From positions 62,001 to 126,000 of the IMG/VR virus record IMGVR_UViG_3300043788_000040: a stretch of DNA of 64,000 nt. One strand, written 5' to 3'. This document shows positions 14,081-21,500 of this stretch, one piece after another. Numbering within the stretch: the first letter of the stretch is position 1; every line of letters starts with the position of its first letter. Source of the DNA: a virus. The notes beneath the pieces were generated by a model. That model did not search any database. It saw only the letters and a program-made list of their open reading frames with translations, and was not told where the DNA came from. The position numbers and the translations under genes are program-made.

Positions 14081-14686
14081 ATGGAACAGTACCCAGAGAT
14101 ACCCGGCGCGAAGAAAGCTCCCCTCGGGGAGAAGTGCATCGCGTTCTACAAGTACGACGGCTCCAACCTCCGGTGGGAATGGAGTCCGAAGCGTGGCTGG
14201 TACAAGTTCGGCACACGGACGGAATTGTTTGCCCCGAACCATCCGCTGTGGGGGCAGGCGGTGCCGCTCTTCAACGCAGTCGGCGACGACATCGTCAAGC
14301 GGGTGCTGGCGAGTGACAAGAAGTTCCGCAACATTGAGCGGATCATAGCGTTCACGGAATTCTTCGGGCCTTCAAGCTTTGCCGGGACGCACGACGAGAA
14401 GGAACAGAAGGAACTCAGGCTCTTTGACGTTTGGCTGTACAAGAAAGGCAGGATGTCCCCCCGGTGGTTTGTGGAGACGTTCGGAGACGCACCCTATGCG
14501 GCTCAGGTGATCTACGAAGGCAACCTGAACATGGAGTTCATCCGCGACGTGCGGACTGGGAAGTATCCGGTGTGGGAAGGAGTCGTGGCGAAGGGCGACG
14601 ACTTCATGGTCAAGATCAAGACCGAGGCGTACATGCTGAAGCTGAAAGAAGTGTACGGTCTGAACTGGGAAAAGTTTTCGGAGTAA
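14081..14686 (+). CDS. RNA ligase, Rnl2-like minimal nucleotidyltransferase
   Basis: 201 aa covalent nucleotidyltransferase core: motif I KYDG with K24, motif III FTEFFGPSSFAG, motif IV WEGVVAKG, motif V MVKIKTEAYMLKLKE. Members ligate 3'-OH and 5'-phosphate RNA ends through an AMP intermediate. The size suggests the catalytic domain with little else. Its position among tRNA genes fits repair of tRNAs cut by host anticodon nucleases, as T4 Rnl1 does. Confidence 0.8.
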   Translation: MEQYPEIPGAKKAPLGEKCIAFYKYDGSNLRWEWSPKRGWYKFGTRTELFAPNHPLWGQAVPLFNAVGDDIVKRVLASDKKFRNIERIIAFTEFFGPSSFAGTHDEKEQKELRLFDVWLYKKGRMSPRWFVETFGDAPYAAQVIYEGNLNMEFIRDVRTGKYPVWEGVVAKGDDFMVKIKTEAYMLKLKEVYGLNWEKFSE

Positions 14687-14687
14687 A

Positions 14688-14764
14688 CGGGACGTAGCGT
14701 AGCCTGGTATCGCGCATGCTTCGGGAGCATGAGACCGTGGGTTCGAATCCCACCGTCCCGACCA
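14688..14764 (+). tRNA. tRNA-Pro (CGG), second copy
   Basis: 77 nt. Acceptor CGGGACG/CGTCCCG, C1-G72, A73, CCA encoded; stem CATGC/GCATG, loop TTCGGGA, anticodon CGG 14722-14724 with G37. Begins one base after the ligase stop. Its anticodon arm differs from the CGG tRNA at 13169, so it is not a recent duplicate. Confidence 0.93.
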
Positions 14765-14769
14765 AGCTT

Positions 14770-14958
14770 ATGAGCAACAAGGTCAATCATAGACGGAGTG
14801 GGAAAGTTCGGGCGCAGCGCAGCAGGCGTTCGTCTAATCTGGTCAACGACCCGCGCCGGGACATCGGCAGGAATCACAACGACCAACTTTGCCACTCGGA
14901 GTGGAAGAAGATCAAGACGAGAATTGAGCGTCGCAGGTTAAAGGGAGAAGGAAGATGA
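14770..14958 (+). CDS. 62-aa very basic protein coupled to the release factor gene
   Basis: MSNKVNHRRSGKVRAQRSRR onward, with repeated Arg/Lys clusters through WKKIKTRIERRRLKGEGR. Likely binds RNA or ribosomes. Its TGA lies in the ATGA start of the release factor gene, so the two are translationally coupled. No ribosome site of its own is obvious. No family recognised. Confidence 0.5.
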   Translation: MSNKVNHRRSGKVRAQRSRRSSNLVNDPRRDIGRNHNDQLCHSEWKKIKTRIERRRLKGEGR

Positions 14959-15615
14959 TTCTGGAGATAAGAGCAGCGGAAGGAGGCGAGGACGCGAAGC
15001 TCCTCGTTGAAGACCAAGTCACCATCTATGCCCGTGTGGCAACACGGAGGGGTCTTTAGTTTTGAGATTGTGGAGAAGCGACCGGGTCTCGTCGTATTGA
15101 GGATCACGGGCGCTGGGGCGGAAAGCATACTCGCCAACGAATCGGGTGGTCACCGCTGGCAAAGGGTACCGCCGACCGAGAGGCGAGGCAGGGTGCAGAC
15201 GAGCACGATCACCGTCGCAACGTTCGCCGAGGTGGCGACGGAAGAGTTCAAGGTGAACCCCACTGACTTAGAATGGGACACCATGCGAAGCGGGGGCAAG
15301 GGCGGGCAGAACGTGAACAAGGTTGAGTCCTGCGTTCGTGTCACGCACAAGCCGACCGGGCTGGCAGTACGATGTGAGTCCGAGCGGTCGCAGTCACGCA
15401 ACAGGGCGACGGCGCTTGCTACCCTGACTGCCCGGCTGGCAGCAGCGCACCGGGAGCGGGAGCAGGGCGCACAGTCCGCCGACCGGAAGGCGCAGATCGG
15501 CACGGGACAGCGTGGGGACAAGCGTAGGACAATCCGTGAGAAGGACGGGGTCGTGACAGACCACATCCTAAACCGGAAATGGCGATACGCGGACTATGTA
15601 CGTGGGCTGTGGTAA
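14955..15615 (+). CDS. RF1-type peptide chain release factor, +1 frameshift required
   Basis: ATG 14955 (GGGAGAAGGAAG upstream) opens 34 codons beginning MILEIRAAEGGEDAKLLVED, the start of RF1/RF2 domain 2, ending at TAG 15057-15059. The +1 frame from 15058 continues SFEIVEKRPG... to TAA 15615. Joined at L34-S35 the product is 219 aa and aligns with E. coli RF1 across the join without a gap. It carries ESGGHRWQRVPPTE (PxT, the RF1-type UAG/UAA motif) and RSGGKGGQNVNK (GGQ). The RF1 N-terminal domain 1 and part of the C terminus are missing. Coordinates span both frames. Confidence 0.85.
15046..15059 (+). promoter_or_regulatory. Programmed +1 frameshift site GGAGG GGT CTT TAG
   Basis: Internal Shine-Dalgarno GGAGG (15046-15050), 3-base spacer, slippery CTT (15054-15056) and in-frame stop TAG (15057-15059). 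This is the layout of the bacterial prfB site (AGGGGG, 3 bases, CTT TGA) with UAG replacing UGA. Slow termination at UAG would favour slippage of the CUU-bound tRNA to UUU and synthesis of the full factor. Confidence 0.8.
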
Positions 15616-15618
15616 GAT

Positions 15619-15696
15619 GGCGGTGTAGCTCAGTTGGCTAAGAGCGCTGGTCTCATAAACCAGAGGTCGCTGGTTCGATCCCAGCCACCGCTACCA
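15619..15696 (+). tRNA. tRNA-Met (CAT), elongator type
   Basis: 78 nt, begins 3 bases after the release factor stop. Acceptor GGCGGTG/CACCGCT with a terminal G1-T72 wobble, A73, CCA encoded. D arm GTAGCTCAGTTGGCTAAGAGC, stem CTGGT/ACCAG, loop CTCATAA. Could also be read as a tRNA-Ile2 precursor (CAU to lysidine). Confidence 0.88.
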
Positions 15697-15721
15697 AATT
15701 TTGCAGTACAAGGAGACAACG

Positions 15722-15757
15722 ATGGCTAACCTTAGCAAGACCACTCATGCCGCGTAA
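15722..15757 (+). CDS. 11-codon mini-ORF after tRNA-Met
   Basis: MANLSKTTHAA with AAGGAGA five bases upstream of ATG 15722, then TAA and a second ribosome site leading to the gene at 15784. Mirrors the mini-ORF at 13535. Possibly a leader peptide. Confidence 0.3.
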   Translation: MANLSKTTHAA

Positions 15758-15783
15758 GGCGTGGGCGGTCAAAGGAGAACCAA

Positions 15784-16299
15784 ATGTTGTCAGAAATCAA
15801 AAAGGCGGTCTCGCTGTACTTTGAGCCGCTCAAGAAGCTGTTGCAGTTCCGCGTAAAGCGCTGGCATACGGCTATGCGCGGCTGGGACGAGAAGGACATC
15901 CGGGTCATCATCTGTCTTGAAGACTTGATCTGGTACTGGATGGTTTTGGAATGGCTGTTCTGGGACAATGGCACGTACATCTGCCACTGGCTCCATTACG
16001 TCCCGCTTCCAAAATTTATCTGCAACTGGGAGCGTCACTGGGACAAGGACGACCCGGAGTACTTCGCCAAGTTCGGTGATTGGTTCGGCGATGACTTCGG
16101 ATGCCTGTGGCACGTATGGGTCTGTGACCCGTTGTGCCAGTGGGTGTGGAAGCACAAGGATTTCCACAAGGCGTGGCCTCAGTGGGAATTGACGCTGGAA
16201 GAAGCTCGCAAGACGTTTGCCCATGATCCGGCCATTTATGAGTGGGTTGAAAAAGAGCTTGAACAGCACAAGAAGTGGGATGCAGAAAAGGCTGAATAG
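15784..16299 (+). CDS. Tryptophan-rich hypothetical protein
   Basis: 171 aa with 18 Trp (about 10%), many next to charged residues (DWFGDDFGCLWHVWVCD, HKDFHKAWPQW). AAAGGAG precedes ATG 15784. Basic amphipathic N terminus, acidic aromatic middle and a charged helical C terminus. No transmembrane helix is clear-cut. I recognise no family; the composition is highly unusual for a soluble protein. Confidence 0.65.
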   Translation: MLSEIKKAVSLYFEPLKKLLQFRVKRWHTAMRGWDEKDIRVIICLEDLIWYWMVLEWLFWDNGTYICHWLHYVPLPKFICNWERHWDKDDPEYFAKFGDWFGDDFGCLWHVWVCDPLCQWVWKHKDFHKAWPQWELTLEEARKTFAHDPAIYEWVEKELEQHKKWDAEKAE

Positions 16300-16512
16300 C
16301 GGTATCATATACAGAGTGGGAACCCCTCACTAACCTGACGAGGGGAGTTACCTGAAGACGCGGGATGGCCCAAAAGCGCTAGTTACCCGGCAGTCTAGGC
16401 TCTTAATCGCGTAACGGCTGAATAGCCGGAGCCGATGGTAACGGGGTTCTCACGCCAAGTTTTCAGTCCCAGTCCTGTCTGACTGGGTGGTTGCGGGGGC
16501 AAAAATTTCTGT
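16300..16512 (+). other. Non-coding structured stretch before initiator tRNA
   Basis: No ORF. Hairpins CCCCTC..GAGGGG (16323-16345) and CCCAGTC-CTGTCT-GACTGGG (16468-16487). Between them a sequence starting GCGGGATGG, with CTCTTAA (a Lys-type loop) but no pairing arms around it, looks like a decayed tRNA. Confidence 0.35.
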
Positions 16513-16589
16513 CGCGGGATGGAGCAGCCCGGAAGCTCGCTTGGCTCATAACCAAGAGGTCGGTGGTTCAAATCCACCTCCCGCTACCA
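16513..16589 (+). tRNA. Initiator-type tRNA-Met (CAT)
   Basis: 77 nt, the length of E. coli tRNA-fMet and near-identical to it in acceptor and D arm (GCGGGATGGAGCAGCCCGG). Acceptor CGCGGGA faces TCCCGCT, leaving positions 1 and 72 unpaired (C1, U72), the feature needed for formylation and initiation. Stem CTTGG/CCAAG, loop CTCATAA, T loop TTCAAAT, CCA encoded. Of the three conserved G-C pairs 29-31, only 30 and 31 are kept; 29-41 is T-A. Confidence 0.85.
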
Positions 16590-17039
16590 GTTCAACGCCC
16601 GTAGGCTACGAGCCGAGAAGCAGAAGGGCTAGCAGAGTCATACGACCTTATAGGACGGGAAAGCTCTGCAACAGATGTGGCACGGGAGAACCGATGCGGG
16701 GAAGTCGCCTGTAAGTTTCCGTGCCGTCGTTTTCGGTTCCGTGTTCGTTTAAGGCGCAAGCCGGGTTCGTCACGGATTAAAGTGGTGGTCCAACGGAGAC
16801 GCCCCACGCCGAAGTGAGTTAACGCTCTAATACGGGAGCCAATCAATAACTCCCGTGGGGGCAGGTAAGACGCATTCGCTGAGTAATCTCCGGTTATCCG
16901 GTTGGTGCAGCGGTGAAATCGCGAATCATAGCGTCTTCTTAAACCGCCAGCCATGAGGGTCCCTGACGTCGGGTGGTGCAGTACTTCATGGAGCAATTTG
17001 GCGGTACGAGTTTCGCAGCGGTGTATTGTACGGTTACTT
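16590..17039 (+). other. Long non-coding structured stretch
   Basis: 450 bases without a credible gene. Long-range pairs: GCAGAG..CTCTGC around 16632-16675, GGCACGG (from 16679) with CCGTGCC near 16725, TCCGTG..CACGGA around 16738-16776, and ACGGGAG..CTCCCGT (16833-16857). Fragments resembling D arms (TTGGTGCAGCGGTGAAATCGC near 16899) are present without matching T arms. Confidence 0.35.
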
Positions 17040-17119
17040 CATGCAACCAGTAGGTCGCGGGTTCGAATCCCGTCATCCCAACGCTTTACGGGGTGTAGCT
17101 CAGTGGTAGAGCGACAGGT
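17040..17119 (+). tRNA. Candidate circularly permuted tRNA (3' half before 5' half)
   Basis: Order: anticodon-loop bases, CCAGT (17047-17051), variable AGGTC, T arm GCGGG TTCGAAT CCCGT, acceptor CATCCCA (17074-17080), 8-base linker, acceptor CGGGGTG (17089-17095), TA, D arm GCTC/GAGC, G26, ACAGG (17114-17118). Acceptor strands pair at six positions with C1 x A72 open; anticodon strands pair at four of five. Read permuted, it makes one complete class I tRNA; neither half has a conventional partner nearby. The anticodon is uncertain (TGC or CAT bases at the 5' end). Confidence 0.5.
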
Positions 17120-17525
17120 AAGAAAAACGCCGTGCATCTTTGTTCCCTGCGGATTAACTTTTCCTCGTTTAGCAAAACGAGGTGGCGCAGCGGAGAAGCT
17201 TTAGCGACTCCGTCAGCCGTTCTCGGACGTAAACCGAGTGGTGGAGGCGGGCACACTGTGCTCGCCCCTCAATGTCAGTTGAAGTACCGACGAGGCACGA
17301 AATGTGTGAACCGTTGACTCGGGAAAAAGACTGGCACCAAATTTGAAGATGTTGTCCCAGTCAAGCTGTCGGACTAAACTCTGGACCCGGAGTAATGGGC
17401 TTGAAAGAAGCCATGCCCTAATAAGGAAGGCTGACAGCAAAAGATTACAATGAAGCTCACGTCCCAACTCGACACGTTTACCACGCCGCTTAAGGCGGCG
17501 CAGTAAACCTATCTGTGTACTGTAC
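17120..17525 (+). other. Non-coding structured stretch upstream of tRNA-Phe
   Basis: No credible ORF. Perfect hairpin CCTCGTTT-AGCA-AAACGAGG (17163-17182), GGCG..CGCC around GCAC-ACT-GTGC (near 17247-17270) and GCCGC-TTAAG-GCGGC near 17495. Runs of A after the permuted tRNA candidate suggest processed spacer RNA. Confidence 0.3.
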
Positions 17526-17601
17526 CCGGACGTAGCTGATGTGGACTTAGCGCCACCCTGAAAAAGTGGAGATGGGAGTTCGATTCTCCCCGTCCGGACC
17601 A
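17526..17601 (+). tRNA. tRNA-Phe (GAA)
   Basis: Acceptor CCGGACG/CGTCCGG, A73, encoded CCA. Loop CTGAAAA gives GAA (17560-17562); stem CCACC/AGTGG has a C-A mismatch at 31-39. T arm GGGAG/CTCCC. Its C1-G72 is shared with the phage Pro tRNAs. Confidence 0.82.
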
Positions 17602-17603
17602 AC

Positions 17604-17681
17604 GGGGAGCGAGCTAGTCCGGTGATTTAGCGTCCGCCTGAAGAGCGGAAGAATTCGGTTCGACTCCGAGGCTCCCCGCCA
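17604..17681 (+). tRNA. tRNA-Phe-like (GAA) with G73
   Basis: Acceptor GGGGAGC/GCTCCCC, discriminator G, encoded CCA. Stem TCCGC/GCGGA, loop CTGAAGA, anticodon GAA 17640-17642. G73 is unusual for Phe and more typical of Asn/Asp/Gln/Ser tRNAs. The last part overlaps the 3' end of the HNH gene on the other strand. Confidence 0.78.
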
Positions 17682-18042
17682 CTCCTTCAAAAATTCTACC
17701 TTCGTACTTCGCAGCCTCATCCAACCACTTTTGTTCAGTTCTATTTGAATGCTCGATACGATGACAGTTTGAGCACAGCAGATCACATTTGTCTAATTCT
17801 GCTTTGATCACTTCCCAGCTTCTATTGGCGACGTCACCGATACCGAAGTCCTTTTCGTTCGGATCACGGTGGTGGAATTCAAAAGCAGCCGGGTGCCCGT
17901 TGAATCCACATCGCAAACATTTGCCACCAAGATATGCAATAGCAGCATTTTTAGCGCGTATGCGTCTGATTTTCGTGTTGCAAGAGTTGCAGCGATAGCG
18001 ACGCTGGTCGGGATGATCACGCCCACAGAGAGGACATTGCAT
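17614..18042 (-). CDS. HNH endonuclease (homing type)
   Basis: 142 aa. N-terminal zinc knuckle CPLCGRDH..CNSCNTK, then CLRCGFNG, FEFHHRDP and CDLLCSNCHRIEH: an HNH nuclease with paired CxxC metal sites. Encoded against the flow of all neighbours, and its C-terminal codons lie over the tRNA-Phe at 17604, as expected of a mobile homing gene next to its target. Expressed leftward from the short gap before the GIY-YIG gene. Confidence 0.82.
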   Translation of the reverse strand: MQCPLCGRDHPDQRRYRCNSCNTKIRRIRAKNAAIAYLGGKCLRCGFNGHPAAFEFHHRDPNEKDFGIGDVANRSWEVIKAELDKCDLLCSNCHRIEHSNRTEQKWLDEAAKYEGRIFEGVAGSLGVEPNSSALQADAKSPD

Positions 18043-18078
18043 TGGTAGAGCACTCCTTGTTCTACCTTACCTTTGTTC

Positions 18079-18107
18079 CTGACAAATTGCAACGGCCTCA
18101 GTATTAT
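18079..18107 (+). promoter_or_regulatory. Promoter CTGACA-N17-TATTAT
   Basis: CTGACA 18079-18084, TATTAT 18102-18107 within a CAGTATTA block, in the divergent gap between the leftward HNH gene and the rightward GIY-YIG gene. Confidence 0.55.
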
Positions 18108-18138
18108 ATTGTCACGAGCACTAGAGGTCTCGTGAGAT

Positions 18139-18498
18139 ATGGCACACCAAAAAGTAGCTGGACGTGGGTGTATTTACTGCATTTACGAAAGCACCGACAA
18201 CACTCCGCTAGACAAGCAAAGCGCACGATACGTGGGAAAAACCTTTGATTTTGACGCCCGGTTAGCCGGACACAATCGAGAAATCCAAGCCCAACAAGAT
18301 GGGAAAAAGACCGCCTCCCTTAACGTGGATAGGAAGATTGCGTCGGGTCGGCGTGGCGGTAAGAGATACACGATGGAGTGTATCAAGCACCACGTGGCAA
18401 GCACAGATTTGAGTGCGTGGGAAAAGCATCTCATTGCTGAGTACAACACATACGGCGCTGCCGCCGAGCTTCAGTGGAACGAGACTGAAGGCGGATAG
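18139..18498 (+). CDS. GIY-YIG family nuclease
   Basis: 119 aa. GCIYCIYEST is the GIY strand, ARYVGKTFDFDARLAGH the YIG strand with the catalytic Arg/His region, and WEKHLIAEYNTYG carries the metal Glu and the terminal Asn/Tyr. The family cuts DNA with one metal ion; small stand-alone members are often homing nucleases. It lies directly before the DNA polymerase gene. Confidence 0.82.
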   Translation: MAHQKVAGRGCIYCIYESTDNTPLDKQSARYVGKTFDFDARLAGHNREIQAQQDGKKTASLNVDRKIASGRRGGKRYTMECIKHHVASTDLSAWEKHLIAEYNTYGAAAELQWNETEGG

Positions 18499-18500
18499 TC

Positions 18501-18509
18501 CAGTATTAG
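18501..18509 (+). promoter_or_regulatory. CAGTATTAG box directly before the polymerase start
   Basis: TATTAG 18504-18509, six bases before ATG 18516, with no ribosome site between. No good -35 is visible, so this is either a weak leaderless promoter or part of the recurring CAGTATTA intergenic motif. Confidence 0.4.
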
Positions 18510-18515
18510 TCATGG

Positions 18516-21500
18516 ATGGACGAACTTTTCCCGCAAGAACAAACAACCGAAACGCCCGCCAAGAAGACACGCAAGCCGCGAGCACCCAAGGCTGAAAAGC
18601 CGAAGAAGGTGAAGCCCGCACGTGACATCCGAACTGTGTTCCGTGAGAAGCTCGCTGGTATAACCGTTGATGGCATCAAGAAGCCATGGATGGCGGAGAA
18701 GGTTTTCCGCTTGGTCACAACGGCGGAGGAGCTTGAGGCATGGGCGGACGGCATTCTAGCCGACACGTCTAGGCACCACGCTTGGGCAGGCAACACTTGC
18801 CCTGTCATTGCAGTTGACACCGAAACGACCAGTCTAGACACCCGCATCTTCACCGACATCAAGCAAGACTCAGATGGTAACTGGTACCTAGTTTATGAAG
18901 TCAAGACTGAGATCGCCGGGGTCTGCCTGTCTGCTGACGGTATTGAGGGGCTGTACATTCCGGTCAACCACGAAAAGGGCGTGAACGTTCCCCGTGCTGA
19001 CGTAGCACGAATCCTCCAGAGGCTCTTTGATAAGTCCCACCTGATTTTCTACAACGGAAAATTTGACCGTGAGGTCATGAAGATCACGCTGGGCATGACG
19101 TTCCGTGGCTACCCCCACTTTGAAGACGTCCAAGTTTTGAACTACATCAACGACCCGAAGGCTGACTTCGGCGACAAGGCAAGCTTTCAAGGCGGTGCGG
19201 AGGGGCTGAAGAAACTCTCCGAACGAGTACTCGGAATTGAACAGATTGAAATTGACGAGGTCGCTAAGGTTCGCTGCCACGTCTGGAACAATGAAACACA
19301 GAAGAACACGCTGAAGCAGAAGGTCGTCCCGTTCACTTGGATTCCACCCGACATCGCTTTGTGGTACGCCGCAGCCGACGCGATATGCACGTGGCTCTTG
19401 TGGAGCCGCATGAAGGACTTGGCACGAAGCCGCAAGCTGGTTCACAGGATTGACCATGAGCTTGTTGATTCGCTCGCATACGTTGAACGCCAGCGCTTCC
19501 TCGTTGACGTGGACCGCCAACACCGCACCGCTCGCTGGCATGGGCGCACACTTGCGGAATTGAAGGCGAAGCTGGTGAAGCTTGCCGAGGCGGCTGGCTG
19601 GACGCAGGAGTTCAATCCTGGTTCCCCTCCGCAACTTGCCAAGTTGCTGTTCACCATGATGGGCTTCACGTCTACCATCACCACCGACAGCGGTGCGAAG
19701 TCTACCAACAAGGAGACGCTGACGGAGCTTGTCAAGGATCACCCGGATAACGAGTTTCTGAAGGCGCTTCAGGACTACCGTGAGCTTGCAGCGCTGCACC
19801 CGGACAACTTGCGCTACGACCCGAAGGACAACTCGGCGAGAATCTACCTCAAGCAGAACGTCGTCGCCGGGGGACGCCTCTCGGGCGGTGGTGGAGAGTT
19901 TGAGAAGGACGGCGGGCTGGAATGGAACCCGCAGGGCGTCAAGAAGCTGGAGAAGGAAGACTTCTGGCGTGTGTACGGCCACGTGTTGGAGCCGGACTCT
20001 GTGGAAGCGTACGACATTGAAGAGCATGATGAGAGTGAGCTTCACCCGTCCTGCTTCGTTGAGGAAAGAGGAGTCAAGACGAAGGCTCCCGGCATCATCA
20101 AGAACCACATCGGTCTGTACCAAGACTATGCGATCTGCCTCGTGCCCGGCTGCAAGACCTGTAGGGACAGGTTCGGTCTTCTGATTGAAGACACGTCGCT
20201 GGATGCGAATCAAGTTGTCAACCTCCGCGTGCTGATGACTGCGCTCAAGGGCTGGACGTTCTTCAGCATTGACTACTCAAACATTGAGATGCGTGCAATG
20301 GCGAACCTGTCCGGTGAGCCGAAGTACGTTCAGGAATTCATGACCGGAAGCGGCGACTTCCATGACCTGACTGCTAAGAACATCTTCCCGCAGTACAGCG
20401 ACCCGACGTCAAAGGACTACAAGTCCAAGACGCTGCGTGGCGTTGCCAAGATCATCAACTTCGCCATCAACTACGGCGGCACTGCTCATGCTATCTACAA
20501 GAACCTGATCAAGAAAGACCCGGCCATGACCATGAAAAGAGCCGAGGAACTGGTTGATAAGTATTGGGCGGGCGTGCCGGAGTTTAGGAAATGGTGCGAC
20601 GTCAAGCAGGCTCGGGCAAAGAATGACTTCGTGACGGAGACCGCTACGGGGCGTGTGATTGACTTCAAGTCGGCGATGGAGCATGAGCACATCCACACAC
20701 CGACGCAGCAGGAAAAGGCGCTCCTGAAAAAGTACTACGACTACAAGCGTGAAGCCAAGGCTGCGAAGGAACGTGGTGACAAGGAAGTTGAGCAGTCGTA
20801 CCAGAACGCAGGAGACAGGCTGTGGAAGAACCCGGAGACGGGCGTCCGCAACGCTATTGACTACAACCAGTTCATCGGTAAGGCGCAGCGCGTGGCGGTC
20901 AACACTCCGGTGCAGGGACTCTGCGGCGACTTCATGCGCATCTCCATCAACCGCATCAAGAAGTGGGTTGAAAAAGACCCGGACGTTCAAAGAGTGTTCC
21001 GTTTCCACGGCTCTGTCCACGACGAAATTGACGTGTCCATCAAGAATGAGTATGTGCCGTTCATTCTGCCACGTCTCACACGCTGGATGAAGCTGCGCAA
21101 GTACCACGAGAGTATGCAGTGGCCCGTTCCCATTGAGTGCGATGCGGAATATGGTCGTAGCTGGGATGTGGACTGGAGCATCAACAAGGTCGGGTACACG
21201 TACATTGACGGTCTTGAGACCTACGTGCCTGACGTGTTCAACTCGGTCACGATCAACAATCTGTACAAGGCTATCGCCTCTGGCGACGAGACGAAACGTG
21301 AGAAGGCTAAGGGCTACCTTCAGCAGTCACTTCATCCACGTGCCTTTGAGTCCACGAAAACCCTGTTCAAATCGCAGGACAGGAAAGAAATCCAGAACCA
21401 GCTTATCGCCGTGCTCCAGCTTCACGAGTACTGGACGATTGATCACACGCCAGACGGAGACGACGGTGACAAGAGTCTTGAGACGCTGGCACAGTACGAG

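Noticed and set aside
16590-17039. Additional complete tRNA genes
   Set aside because: D-arm-like and loop-like pieces occur but acceptor and anticodon stems do not pair; described as structured non-coding only.
7118-17125. GTAAGT-like sequences in tRNA-like regions read as splice donors
   Set aside because: Phage in bacteria; short matches expected by chance and no acceptor partner.
18888-20213. 441-codon ORF on the minus strand
   Set aside because: Lies fully inside the DNA polymerase gene, antisense and in its codon shadow; the polymerase motifs are on the plus strand.
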